A DNA stretch of 64,000 nt from Areca catechu (Eukaryota; Streptophyta; Magnoliopsida; Arecales; Arecaceae). The stretch lies in contig CM038047.1 in the NCBI GenBank assembly GCA_021397845.1, positions 46,345,210 to 46,409,209 on the forward strand, in the 5' to 3' direction. Below, piece by piece: positions 22,155 through 33,835 of this stretch (position 1 is its first letter; the number at the start of each line of letters is the position of its first letter). Under the pieces are notes generated by a model. That model saw nothing but the letters and a program-made list of their open reading frames with translations. It was not told the origin of the DNA and did no database searches. The position numbers were made by a program, and so were the translations under genes.

Positions 22155-23653
22155 TAAGATGCCATATTCTTACTAGACAAAAGTTTCAATCCATTAAAAT
22201 TTAAGTGTCCATATCTAAGATGCCATAGAGTAGAATCATCAAGAGTTTGTGCCATCATACAAGAGAAATCGTCAACATGTAAACTCAATTTAAACATTCT
22301 ATTTTTTGACATAGGAACATGTGTAATAAGATTGTTGTTGTTGTCTCTAATAGAAAGACCTAATTATTTCATATGTATATCATAGCCTTTTTCAAGCAAT
22401 TGGCCCAAACTAAGAATGTTGTTTTTAATGTTTGGAACATAATACACATCTGAAATAAAATTTTGAGTGCCATCTTTGAGCTTGATGAGAATTTTACCTT
22501 TTCCTTCAACCGGTCTTTTAGAGAAATCACCAAAAGTTACTGAGCCTTTGAAGGTTTCATCCATCTTAATAAACATGTCCTTTATCTCGCACATATGATT
22601 GCTAGCACCTATGTCTAGATACCAAGTACTTCTTTTGACAACATCAGTATCATTGTTGTAGGTCATAAGTAAGGTTACTTCTTCTTCTTGCTCTTTTGTA
22701 AAATGAATTTTTTCATCAACATAATTAGCATCATCTTTGTACCAACAATCTTTGGCATAGTGCCCATATTTTTTGCAAATAAAACATTGTAATGCTTGTT
22801 GTCCATACCTTCCTCTTCCTCTAGGACTAGAAAATCTTCCTCTACCACGACCTCGAGCATGGAAGTCTCTTGTGTCTCCTTGACTTCTTTGTGGTTGATC
22901 TCGATGAAATCTTCCACCTTTTCCTCTTCTTCCACGGCCTCGATCATGGAAACTTGTTTTGTCTTTTAAATCACCTTTCTCTTGTAGTGTAAGTTTTGTT
23001 TGAAGTACTTGCTCGATGGGCTTCTCCTCCATCCTTTTAGAAAGCTTTTGTTCATGTACTTGTAGAGAGCTCATGAGTTGCTCTATAGTCATCTCCTCCA
23101 GTTTCTTTGATTCTTCGATGGCTATAACAATGAAGTCAAATTTTGCATCTAAAGAACACAAAATCTTTTCCATGACTCAAACATCAGTAATTTCTTCACC
23201 ATTTCTTTTTAATTGATTGACTATAGACATCATCCTGGAAAAATAATTAAAAATTGATTCCACAGCTATCATTTTGAAAAGAAAGATTCAAATTCTGATC
23301 TCAAAGACTGTAGCCGAATCTTTTTCACCTTTTCTGCTCCTTTATGTGCCTTATGTAACAAGTTCCATGCCTCATTTGATGTTGTAGCTTCGGCAATAAT
23401 CTCGAATATACCTTCATCTACACTTTGATAGAGTATAGAGGGCCTTCTTGTCTTTCCTTTTTGATTCCTTATTTTGCTTTCTTTGCTCTTGTATGAGTAT
23501 TGCATCATCTTCAATTGGCTCTGTGTAGCCATCTTCTACAATATCCCAAACATCAAGGGATCCAAGCAAAACTTTCATTTGGATACACCAGTTGTCATAG
23601 TTGTCTTTGATGAGTTTGGGTATTTGGGATTGAACAAAGTTCATGGAAGCCAT
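22155..23653 (-). pseudogene. gag-pol: copia gag, protease and start of integrase (minus copy)
   Basis: The gag start codon is at 23653 (MASMNFVQSQIPKL), with the same frameshift region near 23410 as in the plus copy and a stop before 23173. The knuckle CFICKKYGHYAKDC is intact here. The protease motif is WYLDIGASNHMC, with Ile in place of the Thr that follows the catalytic Asp. After HLRYGHLNFNGLKLLSSKNM the homology stops at about 22158 and the sequence turns into the end of the plus-strand copy. Not functional. Confidence 0.9.
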
Positions 23654-23693
23654 AGATCTCTCTTTTTTTCTTTTATGGCTCTGATACTAAATT

Positions 23694-24019
23694 TGAAAGA
23701 AACAAGAATATTTTGGAGAGAAGGTAATAGGACAAGCAAATAGAAATTGTATTTCAGATTTCTTTCATCATCTTCATATACCATATGGTGAAAGGATACA
23801 TGACCTTTTATAATTACAAGATGACTTTTTGTTTATAAGAAATAAATACATAAACTCTTGGTTCAAAGTACACAATAATGATAGCAAGTTTCTATGCAAT
23901 TAATTAGTTTCAAGATGGTATTTGGTTTTCCAAAGATTGCTTCTTTGAAGGTATCCCTTGGAAAATATCAAGTTTATTTTTTCAATGTATCCCTTGGAAA
24001 CATCAAGTTAATTCCAACA
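23694..24019 (-). repeat. 5' LTR of the minus-strand copia element
   Basis: Begins TGAAAGAAAC and ends TTCCAACA on the plus strand; partner of 16029-16353. The primer-binding site lies at 23680-23693 (reverse complement of TAGTATCAGAGCC, one mismatch to the initiator tRNA-Met site TGGTATCAGAGC). Confidence 0.9.
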
Positions 24020-25061
24020 TCCAGGTCATTTTTGTAGAAAATTTAAACAGTTGATACAAAATCTTGAGAAAATATTAAAAATCAGGATAAATAAATAAAC
24101 AAGAATAAGGAAGAGAAACTTAGCTATAAAGGCATGCAGATTGCATTGTCCTTGAAGGTAGTTTTTTGTATTTCCCCAAATCAATAATTCAGTGTAAAAG
24201 GTCCCAATGCATCTACCCTCAGGATTCGAGTGTAGCAGCACCTGTGTAAGGACACGCTCCAAGTATAAAAATTTGATTGAATTGCTTCTAGTAGTTTTTT
24301 TTACCTCAAGAACAAGTAATATGGTAATATCTTGCAGAAAAAATAAAGAGAAAGTTGGAGGGCTTTGTTGCAAAGAACAGAGAAAAGAAATAGAAGGGTT
24401 TTTTTCAGAAAAGAAACAAAGAGAAATTTGAGTGTCTGAAAGAAAAGCAAGAAAACATGTTTATAATAGTATTTTATGGGTATTCTAGTCAACGAAAGCA
24501 ACCGTCCAATTCAACGGTAATAATCACTCAAATATCTAATAGTAGATAACTCCAATGCATAAAAATATGAAACAACACTTTTATTTTTCAGATGGATAAG
24601 AAGGATAAAAGAGTTTAAAATATTGTGAAACACCAAATTTAAATAAAAAGGAACCAACAATTTCTAGATCGCCTCGTTAGAAAATCTGCATTTCCTGTCC
24701 TTCCTACTTTTGCTAAAAAGATAGCACTAGTATCTTGAAACAATTAATCTTCATTTGCCAACATCCAACGTATATGAAGTTTTTTTGCAAGAACCCCACA
24801 AGGCAAGTTACTAAAGCATGCCTTATTACCATCAAGAACAAGTATATTGCATATGGATTATTATTATTAATGGAATGTATAATAATTATATTCTTTTTTT
24901 ATTTATTTATTTAAGCTGGATTGTTGTGGCTCTTTTCATCCTTGGTGCCCTTTATGTGGCCTTCCTACCTTGTTCCAATTATTTGGTCCGAAGGTTCAGT
25001 CCTGTACCACCAAGTCCAAAGACTCTATTTCCATTTCAGGGTCAAAATTAAGGCAAGGGAT
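24020..25061. other. Unassigned AT-rich spacer
   Basis: No gene or element recognised on either strand. Confidence 0.5.
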
Positions 25062-25430
25062 TGTTGGAAACATAGGTTTCCATATAATCACCCATGATAG
25101 GCGTAACTCCCCACTATTTAGATAACTTCTCAAGTTCTTGGTATTTGAATATATGTAGAAAGTATCGTAACTGCAGAAGATATTTAACTTTCAGAGACAT
25201 CCAATATATATATATAAAAGGATATAGTGAACAAAGCAAATGAAGCTTATTTTGCTCTCAAGAAATTATCACTCCTCTAAAATCACGAAAAAAGTGGATT
25301 TGGATGGTGCATACAAAGGCATTTTCCATTCATGATTTATGTCTGACCCAAAGCACATTGGTTGATTGGTGATTCATTCTATTTGGATAACATCTTATTT
25401 TATTATTTTAATTATCCAAAAAAAATTTCA
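25062..25430 (+). repeat. Putative 5' LTR of the old copia element
   Basis: TGTTGGAAACATAGG...AAAAATTTCA with TG/CA ends, directly followed by TTGGTATCAGAGC, a perfect initiator-tRNA-Met primer site at 25432-25443. No partner LTR was found, so the left boundary is by the TG end only. Confidence 0.55.
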
Positions 25431-25431
25431 T

Positions 25432-25443
25432 TGGTATCAGAGC
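25432..25443 (+). promoter_or_regulatory. Primer-binding site (initiator tRNA-Met type)
   Basis: TGGTATCAGAGC, two bases after the presumed LTR end; the standard copia primer site. Confidence 0.75.
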
Positions 25444-26584
25444 AAGTTGGGTGTTTCCTAATCTTGTATATGCTATAAATATGATCATACTTGCTGCATT
25501 AATAGTCCTATTTATAATATTTTATCAATTGACATAGTTAGAATTATTATTAAGCTATGAAATTTTGTATGCCACTAGATTATATATGTATAATATAATC
25601 TAGAAAATTTAATGGTACAAAGCTGTGTATGCTGGGAGATATCAATGATCCAAACTAATTGAACTAAAATCTTAGTTTAATTATTTCTCTCTATATGATC
25701 TGTTTTAGATTATCAACTTTATATGATTTAAATAACTCTTCATAAGCCTTTCTATGGAAATAAATTTTATTGTTTTCAGAGTTAAAATAAGAGAGATATT
25801 GAAGTTTGGAAATCTGAGTAAAAAAAGAGGTTTGGTTCAAGTTTGAAAGTCTTTAAATAAGATACTTTCCTTACAATATATGTTTGTACATATATGAATA
25901 TATTAATTGCATGATTTATTATTTTTTAATTATGATTTATTTAAATCATTATGAAAGTATGATGTTTTATTTTTGAATTCACTTATATTCTTCTTGTAGT
26001 TGATATATCTTATTTATGAAGGCCTAAGAACAACCATCTTTCTGGTCACATGCCTAAATTGGTACTTGGACCATAAAATGAGGGCTGATCAAATGCTAAG
26101 TGAGCATGTTTAAAACATGTGGAATATTCATGATTCCTTAGAACTACGAGATACTTGGTTAAACAAGCATGAAGCATTGGAAGGTCTTGTAAATTCTCTA
26201 CTTTTTGAATATGAGAAAGAAAAGACTGCTAAAATATGCTTGGAAACACCATTTTGATGATAAATTTGATTTTGCCTATGCATCTATTTACTTACGGGAG
26301 ATATAAAAAGAGCACCAAGTTGCAGATGCTATTAAAATTAACATCTGATGGCGCTGCTATTTTATCAATGGTTCTAAGTCTAAGAAATGCTAGAAGAGTT
26401 AAACTTTCTAAATATAGGACCTTTTGGTTAAAAAAAGTGACTAACAGAGTATTAGAAGATGAAAAGCTTTATCTAGTTATAAAATAAGATAAAGTCATCA
26501 ATGGATAATTACATAATGAACAATTTTAGGATCTTGTAGATAAAGATCCAAAGTACTATGACTGTTAATTATTAAGTATCGAGT

Positions 26585-26722
26585 TAGAAAAATATGAGTA
26601 ATGCATGTGCCACAGCTAGGAGAACCACGGCTAGAAAAGCATTGGGATAAAAGAAGAAGTGCATATATGAAAAATATGAGTAACGCATTTGCCACAGCTA
26701 GGAGAACCACGGCTAGAAACGC
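26585..26722 (+). repeat. Short tandem duplication in the old copia leader
   Basis: A segment starting AAAAATATGAGTAA and ending CACGGCTAGAAA occurs twice with about 78-bp spacing and three or four differences. It lies in the long untranslated stretch (25444-27100) in which I recognise no coding region. Confidence 0.7.
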
Positions 26723-27099
26723 TAGGACTTAATTTATATATTTATGTATTTTTATTTATTTGGTTGTTATTATCTTTTGGGCATTTATTAAAGTATTTTT
26801 TTATATAGCATGGTTTATGGTTTATGTTTTATATTCACTAATATGCTAGTTATTATTTGATAAATGTTGATGCAAGTGGGAGTTTAAGGTTGAAAAAAAT
26901 AAGCTTAATTTTTTCTAATATCAAATGCACTATAAAAATGATGGTAAGATAATTAAAAAGTGAAAGATGACTAGGGACATAGCTTACATTCGATTTTGCA
27001 TCTATTTATCATATTATCATTATTACAGTTAGTATTTGATATAAAATATGTATATATCGATAAAGTGCTATTATTAATTCTGCTACTACTTGTTTGTGT

Positions 27100-27923
27100 A
27101 TAGTAATTGAAAATATCGGCCGCATCTAAAACCATCATTACTGAATTGAAGAAGGGTGACAAATTGAATGGTGACAACTATAATATATGGCATTGCAAGA
27201 TTTAGTGGATTATTGAGAAGGAAGTCCTCGAGACTCTCAACCATACCATGGTTGAACCTGAACAAGAAAATACTGTGCAACATAGGCATGCACTTGAGAC
27301 ATACCAAGTCTAGAAAAATAAGAATACCGCACGTATTATGCTATTGAGTACAATACATGATGACTTAATACCTGAATATGAGAAGTATCCTACTGTTCAA
27401 GAGATGTGGATAACCTTGAAAAACAAGTATAGCAATACCTCAACCACTCGTTTGCACAAACTGACCATCAAGTTTGATACTTATGTGAAGCATTAGCATC
27501 ATACTATTATGCAACATCTCAAGGAGATGTCCAACATGGTTAGAGTTGAAAATAGCTAGTCATGTTTTGACTGATAAACAATAGGTTCAAGCTATAATAA
27601 GATCTCTTTCATAAAGCTAGAATTATATGAAGGTCAATATGATACATAATAAAATATTAAGACTTATGATGATGTTGTCATATTGAATTAGAGGATGAAC
27701 ATACGCAAGTTGCCAAATCAAGCACACATTCATATGTTACTGAATCCAGCTCGTGTAAAGATGTAGGCTTTAAGTGCAAGAAGGGGTTTGGACCTTCCAA
27801 GAAAGGAAAGAAGACTATCTCAAGTAGAAGGTGAAACCTATCTAATCATCACAAGAAGGTTGCACATGGTGAAAAACAGAAGAAAGATAATAGTAAAATC
27901 AACAACAATAATTATGGTATGTT
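27100..27923 (+). pseudogene. gag: gag of the old copia element, broken
   Basis: The frame reads SKTIITELKKGDKLNGDNYNIWHCKI, a typical copia gag start, then TARIMLLSTIHDDLIPEYEKYPTVQEMWITLKNKYS and RLHKLTIKFDTYV, with several stops. The nucleocapsid region is reached at the array insertion; the sequence across the insertion joins to a GHFAHEC knuckle end at 38660. The capsid would coat the retroelement RNA. Confidence 0.75.
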
Positions 27924-27928
27924 AGGAC
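27924..27928 (+). repeat. Target-site duplication, left (AGGAC)
   Basis: AGGAC directly before LTR1; identical AGGAC at 38660-38664 after LTR3. Confidence 0.9.
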
Positions 27929-28901
27929 TGTTAGGCATGGAGCCTTATCCAGCAGCCAAGAAGCCCAGCCCACAGAAAAAAAAAAAAAAAAAAAATAGAA
28001 AACCTAGCCTGGCTCGACCCACGCGAGCACGGGCTGGCGCACAGCCCGGCCCGGATCCACGCGCGCGGCCCAGCATGCACGCGGGCGAGCGCGGGCGTGC
28101 GCGAGCGAGCGGGCAAGCCCGCGGACATGCACGCGGGCGCGCGATGTGCGGCCCAGGCCCACGCGACGTGCACGCGGGCGCGCGATGTGCGGCCCAGGCC
28201 CACGCGACGTGCACGCGGGCGCGTGATGTGCGGCCCAGCTCCTAGCGGCAGCCCTTATGGACATTTCCCAGGGGCATTTCGCGCAGTGTATGAGTGATCC
28301 ACGAGTTTTCTTATGATCTGAACCATCCGATGGCTCGATCCGATGGTCGAGATTTGATCTGGAAGGTTAGGCTTGATCTAATGCTATTTTTGGCACGATC
28401 TGGGCTCTTGATCTTCGATCGGATGGCAGAAGTTGGTTCCTGAATGTTTTGGCTTTCTACAGTAATCAGGAGTCGGGTTTTTCACCCGTTCGGGCTCTTT
28501 AAAAGTCGTAGAAAGCCTGTGAGTGCCTGTAGAGATGCAGAGAACGTGATACAAGCCCTGAAAATCTTTTCCAAGAGAAAAAAAGGTAGAGAAAGAGAGA
28601 AAACTGTAGGAAGGCAAGAGATCTTCCACCAAAAAATTATTTCCGGATGAGAGATATTTTTTAGAGTATTTTTTGTTTTCTTCTTTTCTTCCTCCTGTTT
28701 GAGGGCTGGGGTGAGCATCCCGTAAAACTTCCTGTAAATCTTTTTATAGTGGATATTTGTTCTTGTGCGGCCGTAGACGTAGGAGCAGGAGTCTCCGAAC
28801 CACGTAATTCCTTGTGTTGTGCTTGTACTGTGATTTATTTTGCCAGGTTTTCTTTTCTTTTTCTATGAATTTCATATTCCACTGTGATCTGTTCTGCAAC
28901 A
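27929..28901 (+). repeat. LTR1 of the copia array
   Basis: TGTTAGGCATGGAGCC...TCTGCAACA, 973 bp. The GC-rich U3 part contains a direct repeat of about 48 bp (GCGATGTGCGGCCCAGGCCCA units, 28140-28240) absent from the other two LTRs. A TTTAAAAG motif near 28498 is a possible TATA box. The promoter would drive the element's genomic RNA. Confidence 0.95.
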
Positions 28902-28903
28902 AC

Positions 28904-28915
28904 TGGTATCAGAGC
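28904..28915 (+). promoter_or_regulatory. Primer-binding site of array unit A
   Basis: TGGTATCAGAGC, perfect initiator-tRNA-Met type, two bases after LTR1. Confidence 0.9.
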
Positions 28916-28935
28916 ACCAGGTTTCAGTGGGAGCA

Positions 28936-29755
28936 ATGGCAGGAGACGAAGGAAAAGTTAAGATCGACAAATTTGATGGGAAGGACTTCGACTTCTGGAA
29001 GAAGTAGATAGAGAATTATTTATATCAGAAGAAGCTTCATCAACCACTACTGGGTGTAAAACTTGTCGATACGTGGCAAAATGACTGGGATTTGCTGAAC
29101 CGCCATGCTTTGGGAGTTATTCGGCTGACGCTGGCCAAGAATGTCGCGTTCAATGTCTTGGAGGAGAAGACGACAACAAGTTTGATGAAGGCTCTGTGCG
29201 ACATGTATGAGAAGCCTTCGGCCTCCAATAAAGTTTATCTTATGCATTGTCTGTTTAATCTCAAGATGAGAGAAGGTGCGTCTATCACGGATCATATCAA
29301 TGAGTTTAATTTGATTACCAATCAGTTAAGTTCTGTCGACATTAGTTTTAAGGATGAAGTCCGTGCTTTGATCTTCTTATCATCTTTGCCCAAGAGCTGG
29401 GGTGCAACTGTGACAGCTGTTAGTAGTTCCCACGGATCAAACAAGTTAAAATTTGAAGAGATCCGGAACCTGATTATCAGTGAAGATATCAAGAGAAAAG
29501 AAACCAGTGGGAGCTCTAGATTTGCCTTGACGACCCAAGAAGGTAGAGGGAGGACTGCACAGCGTAGCAATAACCGTGGAAGATCCAAATCCAAGCAGAG
29601 GAGCCAATCAAGATCCAGGGGTGATGGCTGTTGAAACTACGATAAGAATGGGCATACCAGGAAAAATTATTGAGCAAGGAAGAATAAAGGATAGAAGGAA
29701 GAGTCAGTCAAAGCAACAACCGAGAATACTGAAGAGGCTTTGTTTCTCAGTGCGG
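28936..29755 (+). pseudogene. gag: gag of array unit A, Tnt1-like
   Basis: The start codon ATG is at 28936 and the frame has a stop at codon 24 (TAG, 29005) where unit B has Met-Gln. The capsid core matches Tnt1-type gag: LMKALCDMYEKPSASNKVYLMHCLFNLKMREG, DHINEFN, LLSSLP-type. The Arg/Ser-rich nucleocapsid (SRSRGDGC) precedes a knuckle with two stops and Cys losses, so zinc binding is gone. The frame continues into TEEALFLSADSPMESWILDSGA. Confidence 0.9.
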
Positions 29756-32700
29756 ATAGTCCGATGGAGTCATGGATCCTAGACTCCGGTGCTTTGTATC
29801 ATTCTACCTCACAGATGGAATGCATAAGAAATTATACAGCTGGTAATTTTAGAAAGGTTTATCTGGCAGATGATAAGGCTTTGGACATCGTGGGGAGAGG
29901 TGATGTTCATATCAAGATACCGAATCAGTCGGTATGAAAGCTGAAAAATGTCAAACATGTCCCTGATTTAAAGAGAAAGCTGATCTCAGTCGGGCAACTG
30001 GACTCGGAGGGCTATGTCATAACTTTTGTTGGCGGCTCCTGGAAGATCGCCCAGGGTACTATAGTGATAGCATGTAGAAGCAAGTTGGGCACCCTCTACA
30101 TGACTGGTAACATGAAAGATGCAGTGGCTTTGGCATAGGCAGACTCGAAGTTGTGGCACTACCTCTGGGTCACATGGGGCAAAAAGGAATGTAAGTATTA
30201 CAGAAGAAGGGCAAGCTAGCTGGTCCAAAGATGACGGATGCTGGTTTCTACGAGCATTGTGTTATTAGGAAGTAGAAAAGAGTCAGCTTCATCAAGACAG
30301 GCAGAGCACCAAGATCAAAAAAGCTGGAACTAGTTCACACTGACATGTGGGGTCCCTCTCCGATGGCATCCCTTGGAGGCTTAAGTTATTATGTGACATT
30401 TATCGACGATTCCACTAGGAAGGTATAGATTTATTTTCTGTAGAATAAATCTAATGTATTTGACACTTTCAGGAAGTGGAAAAGCTTAGTGAAAAATAAG
30501 TCTGGACAAAAGATCAAGTGCCTAAGATCAGATAATGGAGGCAAGTACAATAATACTGAGTTCAAGGAGTTCTGCGCAGCTAATGGGATCAAGATGGAGA
30601 AGACTATCCCAAGTATGCCACAACAAAATGGAATAGCTGAGCGCATGAACCGTACCATGAACAAGAGAGTAAGGAGCATGAGGCTCCATGCTGGATTGCC
30701 CAAGATGTTTTGGGCTGAGGTAGTTAGCACTGCTACCTACCTGATTAATAGAGGTCCCTCCGTCCTTCTTGATTGTAAGATCCCTGAAGAAAAGTGGACA
30801 GGTAAATCAGCAAACTTATCTCACTTGAAGGTCTTCGACTGTCTCCTATGTCCACGTCAATGCTGAGAAAAGAGACAAGCTAGATGCAAAGTCGAAGAAG
30901 TGCTTCTTCATTGGTTATGATACTGATGATTTTAATTATAAGCTCTGGAGCGAGGACGAGAAAATCATCAAGAGCAAGGACGTGGTGTTCAAGAGAAGTC
31001 TTTACAAGGACCAAGGTGTTTCAGATAGAGCAAAAGAGGCATACAAGGAGAAAAAGCAAGTAGAGTTGGAAGAGATCACTGAGAAGGACATTACCGATGG
31101 AGCAAGAGTTTCTGAGCCTGAGCCAGAGACACCTCAACTGAGAAGATCTGCAAGGACCCCGAAACCACGTGTAAGATACCCTCGTTACATTACCTGCTGT
31201 TGACAGATGGAGGGGAGCCAGAGTGCTTTGATGAGGCCATGGAGAGCAAAGATTAAGTCAAGTGGGAGCTGGCGATGAAGGATGAGATGCAATCCTTCAT
31301 AAAAAATAAGACATGGGAGCTCAGCATACTACCGAATGGAAAGAAAGCACTGCATAATAAATAGATCTATAAGGTCAAAGAGGAACCCAATGGTAGTAAG
31401 AGGTATAAGGCGAGGCTAGTTGTAAAAGGATTCCAACAGAAAGATAATATAGATTATACCAAGATTTTTTCTCCTATTGTCAAGCTCTCTACATTCGAGT
31501 TGTTCTGAGCATTGTAGCTGCGGAGGACTTACACCTAGAGCAACTAGATGTTACTACTGCCTTTCTGCATGGTGAGATAGATAAAGACATTTATATGCAA
31601 CGGCCTGTTGCCTTCAAGATCCCTGATAAAGAAGATCAAGTATGCAAGCTGAGGAAAAGCTTGTATGATTTAAAACAAGCCCCCGAGTTATGGTACAAGA
31701 AGTTTGATGGATGCATGATCAACAATGGTTTTACTAGATGCCAGGAGGATCATTGCTGTTATTTCAAGATACTCGAAAATAGTTTCATGATATTACTCTT
31801 GTATGTTGATGATATGTTGATTGCTAGGCCAGACATGCAAGAGATTGAAAGATGGAAGCGAGAGCTGTCTAGAGAATTTGCAATGAAGAACATGGACGCA
31901 GCAAAGTAGATACTTGGGTTGAGGATCGAAAGAGACAGAGTGGCGAACACACTGAAGTTGATTCAGCATAGCTATATTGAAAAGGTGTTGGACAGATTCA
32001 ACATGTCAGATACAAAGTCGGTGAAGACACCTTTGGCCGCACATTTCAAGCTTTCGAATGAACAGTCACCCTATATTGATGATGAGCTGAAGACAATGGC
32101 CAAGGTTCCGTATGCTTCAGCCATTGGCAGCTTGACGTACGCGATGGTTTGCACAAGGCCGGATATTGCACATGCAGTGGAAGCTATGAGCAGGCACATG
32201 GAAAATCCGAGCAAGCAACACTGGGAAGCTGTCAAATGGATCCTGCGATATCTTAAAGTACCAAGGATGTCGGCCTATACTACAGGAGGGGCAGTTTGAC
32301 TTTTTAGGGATATGTGGATGCAGACCTGGATGGCGATGCAGACACGAGGAGGAGCACGATTGGGTATGTATATACCATTGGCGAGACAGCGGTGAGCTGG
32401 ATCTCGTAACTGCAAAAGATCGTGGCTCTTTCCACCACCGAGACGGAGTATGTGGCACTCACTAAAGCTAGCAAGAAGATGATCTGGCTGCAAAATTTGT
32501 TGAAGGAGCTTGGTAGAGAGCAGAGCTACAGTGTACTTTTCTGTGATAGTCAGAGTGCTATTCATCTTGAGAAGAATCCGATGTTTCATGCGAGAACGAA
32601 ACATATACAGCTGAGATATCATTTCATCAGGATATTGCTTAAAGATGGATGTCTGTCACTGGAGAAAATTCATAGCTCAAAGAATTTAGCAGATATGCTG

Positions 32701-32763
32701 ATAAAGATGGTCATTGCAGACAAATTGGGACTATGTATGGCCTCAATTGACCTCCGGAGCTAG
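29756..32763 (+). pseudogene. pol: pol (protease, integrase, RT, RNase H) of array unit A
   Basis: Protease motif SWILDSGALYHST at about 29770. Integrase: HTDMWGPSPMASLGG (Asp), CLRSDNGGKYNN (Asp), PQQNGIAERMNRT (Glu), with stops between. RT: QLDVTTAFLHGEID (first Asp), LYDLKQAPELWYKKF, LLYVDDMLIA (catalytic YVDD at about 31800), RPDIAHAVEAMSRHM. RNase H ends with TETEYVALTKASKKMIW, FCDSQSAIHLEKNP, KHIQLRYHFIR and the terminal SIDLRS stop at 32761-32763. More than ten stops or frameshifts interrupt it. Both catalytic-Asp motifs of RT persist. Confidence 0.9.
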
Positions 32764-32865
32764 TTGATTGGAGGTGCCGCACAAGATACTAACTTTTATT
32801 TTGGAAGTTTGTTTTGTTTTTCAGGTAGATGCTGATATTGTGTCTAAGTCTCCAAGTGGGAGAGT

Positions 32866-33799
32866 TGTTAAGCGTGGAGACTTATCTAACAGCCCAGAAG
32901 CCCAGCCCAAAGAAAAAAAAAGAAACTAGAAAAATTGGCCTAGCCCAACCCACGTGAGCGCGGGCTAGTGCACAGCCTGGCCCGGATCCATGCGCATGGC
33001 CCAGCGCGCGCGCGGGCGAGCAAGCGAGTGCGCGGACGCGCGCGCGGGAGAGCGATGCATGGCCCAGGCCCATGCGACGTGCACACGGGCGCGCGTGGGC
33101 TTGGCCCAGCTCCAAGCACCAGCCCTTGTGGACGTTTCCTCGCATTTCCCCGCATTTTCCAGGAGCGTTTCATGCTGTGCATGAGTGGTCCATGGGTTAT
33201 CTTGCGATTTGAGCCTTCCGATGGCTCGATCGGATGGCCAAGATTTGATCTGGGAGGTTAGGCTTGATCTGGCACTATTTTTGGCACGATCTGAGCTCTT
33301 AATCTTCGATCGGATGATTAAAGTTGGTTCCTGGATGTTTTGGTATTCTACAGCAACCAGGAGTCAGGTTTTTCTCTCGTTCGGGCTCTTTAAAAGCCAT
33401 AGAAAGCCTGTGAGAGCCTGTAGAGATGCAGAGAACATGATATAAGCCCTGAAGACCTTTTCCAAGAGAGAAAAAGGCAGAGAAAGAGAGAGAGAAAGAG
33501 AGAAAACTGTAGAGAGGCAAAAGATCTTCCACCAAAAAATTATTTTCGGGTGAGATATTTTTTGGAGTATTTTTTGTTTTCTTCTTTTCCTCCTGTTTGA
33601 GGGCTGGGGTGAGCATCCCGTAAAACTTTCTGTAAATCTTTTTATAGTGAAGATTTATTCTTATGCGGCCATGGACGTAGGAGCAGGAGTCTCCGAACCA
33701 CGTAATCCCTTATATTGTACTTGTGCTGTGATTTATTTTGCCAGGTTTTCTTTTCTTTTCCTATGAATTTTATATTCCACTGTGATCCGTTCTGCAACA
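32866..33799 (+). repeat. LTR2 (shared middle LTR) of the copia array
   Basis: TGTTAAGCGTGGAGAC...TCTGCAACA, 934 bp. It has a polypurine tract on its left and a primer site on its right, so it acts as 3' LTR of unit A and 5' LTR of unit B. There is no AGGAC on either side. Confidence 0.95.
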
Positions 33800-33835
33800 A
33801 CTGGTATTAGAGCACCAGGTTTCAGTGGGAGCAAT

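Larger units (their letters stand above)
16029..24019 (-). mobile_element. Minus-strand Ty1/copia element with internal inverted copy of its 5' half
   Basis: The LTRs (16029-16353 and 23694-24019) are in the same, minus orientation, with a polypurine tract (CCCCCCTTTG on the plus strand, 16354-16363) beside the left one and an initiator-tRNA-Met primer site beside the right one. Between them the order left to right is: minus RT/RNase H, a foreign solo LTR, a plus-strand leader-gag-protease-integrase block, then minus integrase-protease-gag. Part of integrase and RT in the minus copy is missing. There is no target duplication around 16029/24019 (GGTAT against TCCAG), consistent with the left end being part of a larger rearranged unit. 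Confidence 0.85.

Noticed and set aside
27919..28297. Overlapping Arg/Ala-rich open frames, repeated near 32.9-33.2 and 37.7-38.1 kb
   Set aside because: They are the GC-rich U3 of the three copia LTRs read in all frames; not genes.
28904..28920. TGGTATCAGAGC motifs considered as tRNA-Met gene fragments
   Set aside because: Only 12 bases complementary to the tRNA 3' end, each right after an LTR: primer-binding sites, not tRNA genes.
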